DNA of 64,000 bases from Nisaea sediminum. GTDB lineage: Bacteria; Pseudomonadota; Alphaproteobacteria; Thalassobaculales; Thalassobaculaceae. The notes beneath the pieces were generated by a model that was not told the origin of the DNA, did no database searches, and saw only the letters and a program-made list of their open reading frames with translations. Both the position numbers and the translations under genes were made by a program. The first letter of the stretch is position 1; each line of letters opens with the position of its first letter. Below are positions 28,192-36,970 of the stretch, piece after piece. The stretch is from NCBI RefSeq assembly GCF_014904705.1, contig NZ_JACZCQ010000004.1, positions 1-64,000 on the forward strand, given 5' to 3'.

Positions 28192-29097
28192 CTACCTGTA
28201 GGGATGCGTCTCGCGCCAGTGCCGCGCGATGTCGAGCCGTCCCGTCACCCAGACATCCTCGAAGCCCTTGATGTAATCGAGCAGACGCGCCAGGCCCGCG
28301 GCCCGGGCCGGATGCCCGATCAGGCGCGTGTGCAGGCCGATCGACATCATCTTCGGCTGCGCCGAGCCTTCCGCGTAGAGCATGTCGAAGCCGTCACGGA
28401 TGAACTCGAAGAACTGCTGCCCGGTATTGAGCCACCCGCGGGAGAATTTCGAGTCGTTGTGGACGAGCGAATAGGGGACCACGAGATGCGGCGTACCCTT
28501 CACGTCGGTCCAGTAAGGCAGTTCGTCGTTATAGGCGTCGCTGTCATAGAGAAACCCGCCCTCTTCCACCAGCAGCTCGCGGGTCGCCTCGCCCGGACCG
28601 TGGCGGCAATACCAGCCGAGCGGCCGGTGACCGAGGGTCTGCTTGAGGGAAGCGACGGCCTTGCGAATATGCTCGCGCTCCTCCTCGCGGGAGAGCTTGA
28701 AATGCTCGATCCAGCGCCAGCCGTGGCAGCAGATGTCGTTGCCGCTCTCCCTCATTGCCGCCGCCATCTCTGGATTGCGCTCGACGGCAAGAGCGCAGGC
28801 GAAGAAGGTGACCGGCATTTCCCGTTCCTCGAAGAGTCGCAGCAGGCGCCAGAAACCGACCCGGCTGCCATACTCGAACATGGATTCCGCGGCGAGGTCG
28901 CGGCTCCCCGGATTGTTCGGCGAACCCGGCGATTCCGTGAGCCCCGTCTCCGAGAACCCGTCGCCGTCGGGGATCGAATATTCCGATCCCTCTTCGATAT
29001 TCATCACGAAGTTGACCGCCAGCCGCGCGCCGCCCGGCCAGCGAGGGTTCGGTGGGTTGGCCCCGTAGCCGATGAGATCGCGCGGATAGTCGCTCAT
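28192..29097 (-). CDS. Polysaccharide deacetylase family protein, PuuE allantoinase-like
   Basis: 301 aa NodB-fold hydrolase. The start YPRDLIGYGANPPNPRWPGG and AVNFVMNIEEGSEYSIPDGD match PuuE-type allantoinases, a metal-independent branch that opens the allantoin ring in purine catabolism. Also seen: HGWRWIEHFKLSREEE and a WYCRHGPGEATRELL motif. It converges with tetR (7-base gap). No other purine-catabolism gene is adjacent, so the substrate is inferred from similarity alone. Confidence 0.85.
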   Translation of the reverse strand: MSDYPRDLIGYGANPPNPRWPGGARLAVNFVMNIEEGSEYSIPDGDGFSETGLTESPGSPNNPGSRDLAAESMFEYGSRVGFWRLLRLFEEREMPVTFFACALAVERNPEMAAAMRESGNDICCHGWRWIEHFKLSREEEREHIRKAVASLKQTLGHRPLGWYCRHGPGEATRELLVEEGGFLYDSDAYNDELPYWTDVKGTPHLVVPYSLVHNDSKFSRGWLNTGQQFFEFIRDGFDMLYAEGSAQPKMMSIGLHTRLIGHPARAAGLARLLDYIKGFEDVWVTGRLDIARHWRETHPYR

Positions 29098-29231
29098 ATG
29101 CCCTGCTCCCTATTGCCTCCTGACCAGATTAGCGCGGGCGCGCGGGCGCGGCGATGCCCCGGATGACACTTGGCAATTTCCCGCCACGCACTAGGCTCTG
29201 GGGACGACCATGTCAGACACGGGAGAGAAGA

Positions 29232-30218
29232 ATGGCGGTCCTGATCCTCGGCGGCGCCGGATTTGTCGGCCTCAACATCGCGGAGACGCTGCTGAAGACC
29301 GGGGAGACCGCCGTGGTCTTCGACCGGCGCCCGATCCCCGCTGCCGCGAAGCGCGCCTTCGCGGCGCATCCCGGCGATTGCATCGAGGTCATCGGCGATG
29401 CCCTCGCGGACGGTGTGCTTCTCTCCGCGCTGAAGGAGCACAAGGTCGACCGCATGTTCTGCGCCGCCGCCATCACCGCCGGCCCGGAACGGGACGCCAA
29501 CGCGCCGCGCTCCATCCTCGAGGTCAACCTGATGGCCTTCACCGCCGCGCTCGAGGCGGCGCGCGACGCCGGGCTCGCCCGTGTGATCAATGTCGGCTCC
29601 ACCGCCGCCTACGGCACCACCGCCTTCGGCGACAGACCGCTCTCAGAGGACCTGCCCGCCTGGCCGCACAATCTCTACTCCACCACAAAATTCGCCTCGG
29701 AATGCATCACCCGGCGGCTGGCGGAACTCTGGGAAATGGATCTCTTCAGCGTCCGCCTCTCCGGCGTGTTCGGTCCGTGGGAAGTCGACAGCGGCCTCCG
29801 CGACACGCTCAGCCCGCAGATGCAGGCCTCGCTGATCGCGCTGAAGGGCGGCGAGGCGACGCTGCGCTACCGCGACATGCGCGACTGGACCTACAGCCGC
29901 GACATCGCCGACGCCCTGGTGCGCCTGATCAACACCACGGAGCGGCCCTACGACGTCTTCAACATCAGCTGCTCCACCGCCTGGAGCACCGCCGACTGGT
30001 GCGAACTCCTCGCCGGCGCCTATCCGGATTTCTCCTGGCGCCTCGCGGAAGAAGACGAGGAGCCGACGGTGAACCTCCACGGCGACGTCGATCGCCAGCT
30101 TCTCGTCAGCGACCGGCTGAAGGAGGCGTTGCGCTGGTCGCCGGAGCTGAAGCCGGAGCGGAGTTTCGGAGATTTTAAAAGGTGGGCGGATGAGTACGGG
30201 GATTATTGGCTGGGCTAG
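29232..30218 (+). CDS. NAD-dependent epimerase/dehydratase
   Basis: 328 aa extended short-chain dehydrogenase. N-terminal ILGGAGFVGLNIAE supplies the GxxGxxG NAD site. The catalytic YSTTKFASE (YxxxK) is at about 154 and the Ser/Thr of the triad is in NVGSTAAYGTT. The C-terminal half would bind a nucleotide sugar or sugar acid. GGGAGAG precedes the ATG; longer in-frame starts lack ribosome sites. It is divergent from the PuuE-like gene. Confidence 0.9.
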   Translation: MAVLILGGAGFVGLNIAETLLKTGETAVVFDRRPIPAAAKRAFAAHPGDCIEVIGDALADGVLLSALKEHKVDRMFCAAAITAGPERDANAPRSILEVNLMAFTAALEAARDAGLARVINVGSTAAYGTTAFGDRPLSEDLPAWPHNLYSTTKFASECITRRLAELWEMDLFSVRLSGVFGPWEVDSGLRDTLSPQMQASLIALKGGEATLRYRDMRDWTYSRDIADALVRLINTTERPYDVFNISCSTAWSTADWCELLAGAYPDFSWRLAEEDEEPTVNLHGDVDRQLLVSDRLKEALRWSPELKPERSFGDFKRWADEYGDYWLG

Positions 30219-30227
30219 CAGTGCAAT

Positions 30228-31127
30228 CTATTGCTTAAAGCAGTTTTCGCGATGCCATTTGAGAAATGTCGGATGTGGCCGATCTGATGGACGAATTGTT
30301 GGAAGCGCATGACGCGTGCTATTAATGAGGGCTCGCACTGCTCCTTGATCGTTCGCTTGCCGTGAGACGAGCACCTCCAAGTCGTCTCCAAGACTTATGA
30401 GGCCTCGGTCGAACATCCAGTGAACAGTTCCGGAAAGCGCGAGACCGTTATTCACTATATCCGGCCCGTCGTTCGCGACAGGCTGAATATGAGCAGCCTC
30501 AACCTCGGCTCTACCGCCTCCATTTATCAGTTTAATTCCACTAATCGCACAGCGCTCATCGTAAGCGCGCAAAACAACCTGTCTGAAGACGCGGTCGCGA
30601 ACAGCACGCGTTGATAGGATAGATATACGGCTTCGCTCAAACTCATGAATAAATGGCGTTTGGGGCTCGTCAATTTCGAAGGCCCGAGTCTCGTCCGCTT
30701 CTCGCGGCAGAACAGCTACCTCTTCACCCAGTCCAATATCCAATATTCGATGGAAATCTTCGTCCGAAAGCGGGCGAACTGCCGCCTGAATTCGACCGGT
30801 CAATTTTCCGTCCGGATTGACCAAGCCATGCTCTACGTACTCACCCTCGATCGACAGTGGCACAGGCCTCGGGAACGGCAGATAGCTTCCGGGCTCGATC
30901 AGAGCCAGAAAGTGCCCCTGTTTGGTTGGGTCTGGAACGATCTCAGATACTTTCGCGACAGCATAGTACCCACGCGTATTGCGTACTTTCGTCGGTTCGT
31001 AATAGATGATCCAATCGCCTGCACAACCTGAAGCCCGTCGCAGATACTGATTCGGAAACTGATAGTGCTTAGCCGGACTATCGTCGTAGATCGAATCAGC
31101 TTTGTGAATGAAGACCCCAAATCCCAT
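30228..31127 (-). CDS. HNH endonuclease with PUA/EVE-like N-terminal region
   Basis: 299 aa. The C-terminal half has an HNH_2-type nuclease: YDERCAISGIKL, then EVEAAHIQPVANDGPD and NNGLALSGTVHWMFDRGLIS, which supply the catalytic His and the Asn/His. The N-terminal ~120 residues (CAGDWIIYYEPTKVRNTRGY, AKVSEIVPDPTKQGHF) read like a PUA/EVE/ASCH-type small barrel. Such fusions are usually modification-dependent restriction enzymes that recognise altered bases. No ribosome site precedes the ATG. An inverted repeat CCCAA/TTGGG followed by T7 on the plus strand overlaps the start. Composition is less GC-rich than neighbours. The reader-domain call is inference. Confidence 0.85.
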   Translation of the reverse strand: MGFGVFIHKADSIYDDSPAKHYQFPNQYLRRASGCAGDWIIYYEPTKVRNTRGYYAVAKVSEIVPDPTKQGHFLALIEPGSYLPFPRPVPLSIEGEYVEHGLVNPDGKLTGRIQAAVRPLSDEDFHRILDIGLGEEVAVLPREADETRAFEIDEPQTPFIHEFERSRISILSTRAVRDRVFRQVVLRAYDERCAISGIKLINGGGRAEVEAAHIQPVANDGPDIVNNGLALSGTVHWMFDRGLISLGDDLEVLVSRQANDQGAVRALINSTRHALPTIRPSDRPHPTFLKWHRENCFKQ

Positions 31128-31178
31128 TGGGTTTTTTTATCCTGCAGCCCAAAGGCAGTCTAGGCTAATTCAATCTCT

Positions 31179-32408
31179 TCACCCCGCCTTCTTCAGGCAC
31201 ACCATCTTCGCCGTCGTGCAGAAAACCTCCATTGCGCGCTCCAGCTCGTCCGGGGTCGGCATGGTCGGGGCGAGGCGGATGTTGCGGTCGCGCGGGTCCT
31301 TGCCGTAGGGGAAACAGGCTCCGGAAGCGGTGAGTTTCACCCCGGCCTCGGCGCAGAGCCTGACGGTCTCGGCCGCACAGCCGTCCGTCAGGTCGACGCT
31401 GACGAAATATCCACCCTGGGGCTTTGTCCAGCTGGCGAGGTTGGTGCCCGCGAAAGCCTCCGAAAGCGCCTTTTCGACCACGGCGAATTTCGGCGCGATG
31501 ATTTCGGCGTGCTTCTTCATATGCGCCTCGATACCGGCCTGGTCCTTGAAAAAGCGCACATGACGGAGCTGGTTGATCTTGTCCGGGCCGATGGTGGCGA
31601 AGAACATCCGCTCCAGCGCGTCCTTCACGTTGGCCTCCGAGGCCGACATCGCGGCGACGCCGGCACCGGCGAGGCTGATTTTCGAGGTCGAGACGAAAGT
31701 CAGGATACGGTCCGCGTTCCCTGCCGCCTCGGCCACCTTCTGGATGTTCTTCACCGAGGCAATCTCGCCGGTCAGGTGGTGCACCACATAGGCGTTGTCC
31801 CAGATGATGCGGAAATCCGGCGCGGCGCATTTCATCGCCGCCAGCCGATCCACCGTCAGGTCGGAATAGACCGCGCCGGTCGGGTTCGAATATTTCGGCA
31901 CGCACCAGATGCCCTTGATCGAGGCATCCTCGGCGACCATCGCCTCGACCGCGTCCATGTCCGGACCGTCCTCCAGCATCTCGACCGGCAGCATCTCGAT
32001 GCCGAGCCGCTCGCAGATCGCGAAATGGCGGTCGTAGCCCGGCACCGGGCAGAGGAATTTCGCCGCTTTCCAGGGGCCTTCGCCACCCGGCACGCCGAAA
32101 GTCACGGCGCCGGCCAGCGCGTCGTACATCATCGCGAGGCTGCCGTTGCCGCCGACGATGACCCGGTCTGGCGTCGTCTCCATCAGATCGGCGAAGAGCT
32201 TCCGCGCCTCCGGAATGCCTGCGAGAATGCCATAATTCCGGTAATCGGTCCCGTCCTCGCCCCGGCAATCGTCGCTATGGACGAGATCGAACATGCCCGC
32301 CGCAAGATCGAGCTGGGCGGCCGAGGGTTTGCCCCGGGTCATGTCGATATTCTGGTTCCGGGATTTCAGGTTCTGGTAGGCAGCCGTGAGGGTTTCGAGC
32401 TCGGACAT
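31179..32408 (-). CDS. Aspartate aminotransferase, class I type Ic
   Basis: 409 aa PLP-dependent aminotransferase. It fits the type Ic AspAT group (PF12897): MTRGKPSAAQLDLAAGM at the N-terminus, DYRNYGILAGIPEARKLF, the IWCVPKYSNPTGAVY and RIIWDNAYVVHHL PLP-binding parts, and the Schiff-base lysine in STSKISLAGAG (about 244). Complete length. It interconverts aspartate/2-oxoglutarate and oxaloacetate/glutamate; bacterial members are cytosolic. Confidence 0.9.
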   Translation of the reverse strand: MSELETLTAAYQNLKSRNQNIDMTRGKPSAAQLDLAAGMFDLVHSDDCRGEDGTDYRNYGILAGIPEARKLFADLMETTPDRVIVGGNGSLAMMYDALAGAVTFGVPGGEGPWKAAKFLCPVPGYDRHFAICERLGIEMLPVEMLEDGPDMDAVEAMVAEDASIKGIWCVPKYSNPTGAVYSDLTVDRLAAMKCAAPDFRIIWDNAYVVHHLTGEIASVKNIQKVAEAAGNADRILTFVSTSKISLAGAGVAAMSASEANVKDALERMFFATIGPDKINQLRHVRFFKDQAGIEAHMKKHAEIIAPKFAVVEKALSEAFAGTNLASWTKPQGGYFVSVDLTDGCAAETVRLCAEAGVKLTASGACFPYGKDPRDRNIRLAPTMPTPDELERAMEVFCTTAKMVCLKKAG

Positions 32409-32484
32409 GGGTCCCGATCCGTTGCAGGGAATAATGCGGTGCGGCGAAACCTACCAAAGCCCGGCACGCGAGGCCAGAGGAGCT

Positions 32485-33207
32485 TCAGGAGGCGACAGAC
32501 AATCTTCCGCGCTGTCCGAACTCGTTGATCAGGCCGGCGACGAGACCGTTCGATTTCGCCTCGGAGACGAAACGCTTCATGGACTTCGCGAATGCCGGAT
32601 TGCCCGGCTTCACGCCGACCGCCTGACGGACGGCCGTATAGGCACCGTCGAGAACCCGTGACCCGGGGAGCTCAGCGGCATTCTCCAGCAGCGCTGGGCG
32701 CAGTCCCGCAAGCACGTCGAGCTTCTGGTTCTGGAACAGCTCGAAGGCGGCTGCGAGGCCCGGTGCCCGCTTCAGTTCCGCGTGCTTGAGCGCGCGGGAC
32801 AGGTAGAGGTCATAGGCGGACCGCTCAGACACCGCGATCCGGATGCCCGGTTTGTCGACCTCCGCGAGGCTCTGGATTTTGGAGCCCGCCGGAACGAGAT
32901 AGGTCGCCTCGATCTCGGCATAGGCGCCGCAGAACTCGATGGTCTCGGCCCGCTTCGGGTCTTCGGCGATCAGACAGATATCCCACTCGTCCCGGTCCAC
33001 CGCGTCCGCCGCCGCCCCCGGAGAGGGATAGGTGTTGTACACGATCGAGAAGCCCAGATGCCGTGCGATCGCTGCCGCCATGGAGGGCGAGACCCCCGTC
33101 GGGTTGCCGATCTCGTTTTTTCCGGTCACCAGCAGAATATTGCCGAGATTGATCGCCGCCCTCAGCTTTCCCGGTTCCGTCAGCCCGAAATCCTCGATCT
33201 CGATCAT
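32485..33207 (-). CDS. Solute-binding protein family 3-like protein without signal peptide
   Basis: 240 aa. Layout follows SBP_bac_3 proteins: KLRAAINLGNILLV, GVSPSMAAAIARHLGFSIVY, a central DEWDICLIAEDPKRAETIEF and YLVPAGSKIQSLAEVDKPGIRIAV. These bind amino acids or small polar solutes in the periplasm, but neither this start (GGGAGAG upstream) nor the longer one at 33267 encodes a recognisable signal peptide. No permease or ATPase is adjacent. It may act as a cytosolic sensor, or the real start may be affected. Confidence 0.8.
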   Translation of the reverse strand: MIEIEDFGLTEPGKLRAAINLGNILLVTGKNEIGNPTGVSPSMAAAIARHLGFSIVYNTYPSPGAAADAVDRDEWDICLIAEDPKRAETIEFCGAYAEIEATYLVPAGSKIQSLAEVDKPGIRIAVSERSAYDLYLSRALKHAELKRAPGLAAAFELFQNQKLDVLAGLRPALLENAAELPGSRVLDGAYTAVRQAVGVKPGNPAFAKSMKRFVSEAKSNGLVAGLINEFGQRGRLSVAS

Positions 33208-33404
33208 CCCGGTTTCTCTCCCCACACAAGACACGCCGAGAGCCGTCACCAACCGCCCTCTTTGCAATTGAAGTCACACTATACTGCTCATCAAATTCCG
33301 GGGGAAGTCTTTGTAGAATCTCGGAAATTTCGGATGAAAAGATAAAATTAAAGCTAAATCGTGCAGGCGCCGCGGCCCGATCCCGAGCCCGCGGCATTTG
33401 CCTC

Positions 33405-33435
33405 TTGACCTTCCAGTAAGTGGAAACTCCACATA
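33405..33435 (+). promoter_or_regulatory. CueR-type copper-responsive promoter
   Basis: TTGACC (-35, 33405-33410) is followed by a 19-base spacer and CACATA (-10). The spacer carries ACCTTCC-N7-GGAAACT (33408-33428), two bases away from the CueR consensus ACCTTCC-N7-GGAAGGT. A long 19-base spacer with a central dyad is the hallmark of MerR/CueR-activated promoters. The copper operon starts just downstream. Confidence 0.75.
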
Positions 33436-33442
33436 GCTGCTC

Positions 33443-33775
33443 ATGTGGCGCTCGGCATTACTCGCATTCGCGATCCTTCTGGTCACCGCGGCACCCTCGT
33501 TCGGACATGGATTGTCCGGAAGCGGGAGCGGGACGGCGAAGCATTCCGCGATTTCCGAAAACGGGGCTTTGGCGCTTCCTGGCACCTCCCAGCCCGACGG
33601 CACGCCGGCGGCCTGCACCCACATGATCACACCGCATTGCCTCGGTGCCATCGATCTGGCGGAGCACCAGCCCGCTCGTCCAGCGGAATATTCCGTCCGC
33701 TGGCAGTTTCACCTGCAGAATCTGCGCCTTCGCGGCATCCCGCCTGCCGCCGATACGCCGCCTCCACGAGGCTGA
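33443..33775 (+). CDS. Small periplasmic protein of the copper operon
   Basis: 110 aa. Signal peptide at about 1-21 (LLAFAILLVTAAPSFGHG). The mature part is short, with His, Met and two Cys (PAACTHMITPHCLGAI) that could bind Cu+, and a Pro-rich end. No known domain. No ribosome site precedes the ATG and the predicted transcription start is at or next to it, so it may be translated leaderless. Two overlapping frames in this region are also open, but only this one encodes a signal peptide. Confidence 0.65.
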   Translation: MWRSALLAFAILLVTAAPSFGHGLSGSGSGTAKHSAISENGALALPGTSQPDGTPAACTHMITPHCLGAIDLAEHQPARPAEYSVRWQFHLQNLRLRGIPPAADTPPPRG

Positions 33776-33851
33776 CGCGACTTCAACCGAAATCCGCGCC
33801 CCGTTCGGGGGTCGCACAGCGAAGTTCCGTCATCTTGTGAAGGATAGAAAC

Positions 33852-34412
33852 ATGTCCCGTTCCAATCTCCTGGGCGCCATCTTTGGCACTGCCCTTTCCC
33901 TTGCTATTGCCTCGTCCGGCGCAGCCCTCGCGGCAGGCTCGCATTCCGGCGGTCACGGCATGATGCACGATATGAAGATCGGCCAGCCGGGTGACCCTTC
34001 GAAGGTGTCCCGCACCGTCGAGATCACCATGTACGACAATTACTACGAGCCGGAATCGGTCGACATCAAAGGAGGCGAGACCGTCCGTTTCGTCGTCAAG
34101 AATGCCGGCGAATTCGTGCACGAGTTCAACATCGCCACCGCCGCGATGCACGAGGCGCACCGGCCCGAAATGATGATGATGGTGGAACACGGCGTTCTGG
34201 AGCCGGACCGCATCAATCACGAGGCGGCAAAAGCGATGCAGGCTTCCATGGGCCATGGCATGCATGACGAACCGAACAGTGTCCTGCTCGAGCCTGGCAA
34301 GAGCAGCGAGATTGTCTGGACTTTCCCGGACCATGCAGACCTCGAGTTCGCCTGCAACGTGCCCGGCCACTACGAGACCGGCATGCACGGCACGGTCAAG
34401 CTGCACCGCTGA
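33852..34412 (+). CDS. Cupredoxin (plastocyanin/azurin-like copper protein)
   Basis: 186 aa. Signal peptide at about 1-28 (ending ALAAGSH). A type I copper fold follows: MYDNYYEPESVDIKGGETVR, the first ligand His in GEFVHEFNIA, and the C-terminal FACNVPGHYETGMHG, which supplies Cys, His and Met. A Met/His-rich insertion (HRPEMMMMVEHG, MGHGMHDE) may bind additional Cu+. It is a periplasmic copper carrier preceding copA. Confidence 0.92.
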   Translation: MSRSNLLGAIFGTALSLAIASSGAALAAGSHSGGHGMMHDMKIGQPGDPSKVSRTVEITMYDNYYEPESVDIKGGETVRFVVKNAGEFVHEFNIATAAMHEAHRPEMMMMVEHGVLEPDRINHEAAKAMQASMGHGMHDEPNSVLLEPGKSSEIVWTFPDHADLEFACNVPGHYETGMHGTVKLHR

Positions 34413-34445
34413 GCCCCCGGCACTTACTTCTCAAGGAGTACAGCA

Positions 34446-36218
34446 ATGTCCTTCGGACTGTTGCGCCGGGCATCCCTGCTCGGCGCCGGCTTGGCGGCTG
34501 CGCTTTCCGGCGCCGCCATGGCCGGCGAATACAATCTCACCGTCGACCGGGTCACCGTCGACACCGGCAGTTTCACGCGTTCCGGGATCGGCTACAACGG
34601 CGCCACGCCCGGACCGGTCCTGCGCTTCAAGGAAGGCGAGGACGTCACCATCAACGTGACGAACAATCTCTCCGAGCCGACCTCGATCCACTGGCACGGC
34701 CTGATCCTGCCGTATAAGCAGGACGGCGTTCCCGGGATCAGCTATGACGGGATCGCCCCCGGCGAGACCTTCACCTACCGCTTCCCGATCGTGCAGAGCG
34801 GTACCTACTGGTTCCACAGCCACACCGGTTTCCAGGAACCGGACGGGGCCTACGGGGCGATCATCATCGAACCAGAGAAGCGGGAGCCGTTCCGCTATGA
34901 CCGCGAATATGTGGTCCAGTTGACCGACGCGCATCCGCATTCGGGCAACCGGATCCTGCGCAACCTCAAGATGATGCCGGACTATTACAACCGGCAGCAG
35001 CGCACCCTGTTCGACTTCCTGAAGGACAGCCGCGAGCAGGGCTTCGATGCCACGCTCTCGGACCGGGCGGACTGGGGCGACATGCGGATGATGCCGACCG
35101 ACATCGAGGATCTGCAGGGCTTCACCCCGCTGATCAACGGCAAGAGCACGAAGCAGAACTGGACCGGGCTGTTCACCCCGGGCGAGCGCATCCGGCTCCG
35201 TTTCATCAATTCCTCGGCAATGACCTATTTCGACATCCGCATCCCCGGCCTGAAGATGACGGTCGTGCAGGCGGACGGGAACAATGTCCTGCCGGTTCCG
35301 GTCGACGAGTTCCGCATCGCCGTTGCCGAAACCTACGACGTCATCGTGCAGCCGAAGGAGGACCGGGCCTACGCGATCTTCGCCGAGTCCATGGCCCGCA
35401 CCGCGTCCGTCCGCGGCACGCTGGCGACCGCCGAGGGCATGGCGGCGGAGGTTCCGGAACTGCGCCAGCCGCCGCGCCTCACCATGGCCGATATGGGCAT
35501 GGCGCATGAAGGCATGGATCACGGGGGCATGGCCATGGGTGGCATGAGCCACACCATGTCCGACGGCAGCACCATGTCCGGCATGAGTCACACGATGCCG
35601 GACGGCACGGTGATGCAGGGCATGAACCATGGCGGCGGCACGATGTCCGGATCGCACACGATGCCCGACGGTACCGTGATGCAGGGCATGATGGCCGCTG
35701 GCGATCCGTTCTACGCCCCGGGCAGCGGCCTGACCCCGACGGCGGCCAACGGCGGCAAGTTCCTCTCCTACAACGACCTCCGCGCCCAGAGGCCGCTCTA
35801 CGAGCACCGAGAGGCCACGCGCGAGATCGAACTCCGGCTGACCGGCAACATGGAGCGCTATATCTGGTCGATCAACGGCATCAAATACGCCGATGCCGAA
35901 CCGATCCGCCTGACATACGGCGAGCGGGTGCGCTTCAAGTTCGTCAACGAGACGATGATGACCCACCCGATGCACCTGCACGGCATGTGGTCGATCCTCG
36001 ATACCGGCAAGGGCAAGTGGAACCCGGTCAAGCACGTGGTCAGCGTCGCGCCCGGCACGACCGTCTACATGGAGACGGAAGTCGATGCCCCGGGCGAATG
36101 GGCCTTCCACTGCCACCTCTCCTACCACGCGGACAGCGGCATGTTCCGCAAGGTCATTGTCGAGGGCGGCCCGAAAGGCAAGGCCGCAGCGCTCCCGTCG
36201 AAGAAGACGGAGGGCTGA
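34446..36218 (+). CDS. copA: Periplasmic multicopper oxidase CopA/PcoA
   Basis: 590 aa. Signal sequence at about 1-26 (LRRASLLGAGLAAALSG, Tat-like RR). Cupredoxin domain 1 has SIHWHGLILP and YWFHSHTGFQ. The C-terminal domain has HPMHLHGMW and the type 1 copper segment WAFHCHLSYHADSGMF. Between them is a Met/His-rich segment (about 345-420) with near-repeats of SHTMPDGTVMQGM, characteristic of PcoA-type copper-resistance oxidases that oxidise Cu+ to Cu2+. Called CopA in the resistance-operon sense, not the P-type ATPase. Confidence 0.95.
   Translation: MSFGLLRRASLLGAGLAAALSGAAMAGEYNLTVDRVTVDTGSFTRSGIGYNGATPGPVLRFKEGEDVTINVTNNLSEPTSIHWHGLILPYKQDGVPGISYDGIAPGETFTYRFPIVQSGTYWFHSHTGFQEPDGAYGAIIIEPEKREPFRYDREYVVQLTDAHPHSGNRILRNLKMMPDYYNRQQRTLFDFLKDSREQGFDATLSDRADWGDMRMMPTDIEDLQGFTPLINGKSTKQNWTGLFTPGERIRLRFINSSAMTYFDIRIPGLKMTVVQADGNNVLPVPVDEFRIAVAETYDVIVQPKEDRAYAIFAESMARTASVRGTLATAEGMAAEVPELRQPPRLTMADMGMAHEGMDHGGMAMGGMSHTMSDGSTMSGMSHTMPDGTVMQGMNHGGGTMSGSHTMPDGTVMQGMMAAGDPFYAPGSGLTPTAANGGKFLSYNDLRAQRPLYEHREATREIELRLTGNMERYIWSINGIKYADAEPIRLTYGERVRFKFVNETMMTHPMHLHGMWSILDTGKGKWNPVKHVVSVAPGTTVYMETEVDAPGEWAFHCHLSYHADSGMFRKVIVEGGPKGKAAALPSKKTEG
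35490..35696 (+). repeat. Met/His-rich tandem repeat segment inside copA
   Basis: In-frame near-repeats encode SHTM(S/P)DG(S/T)xM followed by SGM or QGM; the last two units share SHTMPDGTVMQGM. The segment should form a flexible Cu+-binding loop. Repeat DNA of this kind can expand or contract. Confidence 0.8.
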
Positions 36219-36221
36219 GAC

Positions 36222-36923
36222 ATGCGGAAAACATTCACATTCCTTTCCGCTCTTTCGGCAGTGTTCCTCGCAGCTCCCGCTTCGGCCGAGCAATGGCTCT
36301 GGGGAATCCAGGCCGAGCAACTGGAATGGCGTAGCGGAGAAGGCTCGGAAGCCTACGCCTGGGACGCCGATGCCTTTATCGGCAGGGACGAGTTCAAGTT
36401 CGTCCTGCGCAGCGAGGCGGAGTACGCCGCCACGCCCGACAAGTTCGAAACGCTCGAGAACCAGCTCCGCCTGCAGGTTCCGGTCTCCGACTTCTTCGAT
36501 GCCGTTGCCGGGGTGCGTTACGACAGCCCGGACGAAGGTCCGCGCCGGACCTACGGCGTGATCGGCCTGCACGGGCTTGCCAAGCAATGGTTCGAGGTGG
36601 ATGCCGACCTGTTCCTTTCGGAATATCCGTCGGCCCGCTTCGAGGTCGAGTACGAGGGGCTGATTACCAACCGGATCATCTTCACCCCCAGCTTCGAACT
36701 CGACGTCCCGCTCGCCGATGACGAGGCGACGGGACGGGCCGCCTTCGGCCCCAAGCTCGAGCTCGGCGGACGCCTCAGCTACGACCTGCTCGACCGGGCC
36801 GTCGCACCCTATGTCGGCGTGCACTGGGAGCGCACCCTCGGCGAGAGCGGACGCCTCATCCGCGCTGAAGGCGAGGATGACGACGTGGTCTCCTTCGTCA
36901 TCGGCATGAGGCTGATGTTCTAG
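36222..36923 (+). CDS. copB: Copper resistance protein B (outer-membrane CopB/PcoB)
   Basis: 233 aa. Signal peptide at about 1-23 (ending PASAEQW). A PcoB-type barrel follows: WGIQAEQLEWR, GRDEFKFVLRSEAEY and VAGVRYDSPDEGPRRTYGVIG, ending in MRLMF with the terminal Phe needed for outer-membrane insertion. Shorter than Met-rich CopB of pseudomonads because the Met/His N-terminal region is missing. It follows copA by 3 bases. Confidence 0.92.
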   Translation: MRKTFTFLSALSAVFLAAPASAEQWLWGIQAEQLEWRSGEGSEAYAWDADAFIGRDEFKFVLRSEAEYAATPDKFETLENQLRLQVPVSDFFDAVAGVRYDSPDEGPRRTYGVIGLHGLAKQWFEVDADLFLSEYPSARFEVEYEGLITNRIIFTPSFELDVPLADDEATGRAAFGPKLELGGRLSYDLLDRAVAPYVGVHWERTLGESGRLIRAEGEDDDVVSFVIGMRLMF

Positions 36924-36935
36924 AAACCCGGCCAG

Positions 36936-36968
36936 AGAGACGGGGAGGTCCGGTCCGTCCTCGTCTCT
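36936..36968. terminator. Hairpin between copB and the GST gene
   Basis: AGAGACGGGGA pairs with TCCTCGTCTCT (11 bp, one G-U) around an 11-base loop, 12 bases after the copB stop and just before the convergent GST stop. T-runs are weak. Confidence 0.55.
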
Positions 36969-36970
36969 TC

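Noticed and set aside
30420-31031. Small plus-strand frames over the HNH gene
   Set aside because: No ribosome sites and no codon bias; the minus strand encodes a clear nuclease.
31116-31138. Plus-strand intrinsic terminator (CCCAA/TTGGG plus T7)
   Set aside because: No plus-strand gene precedes it; the short stem overlaps the HNH start codon and is probably incidental.
35490-35696. CRISPR-like or satellite repeat
   Set aside because: The repetition is in-frame coding for Met/His-rich copper-binding residues within copA.
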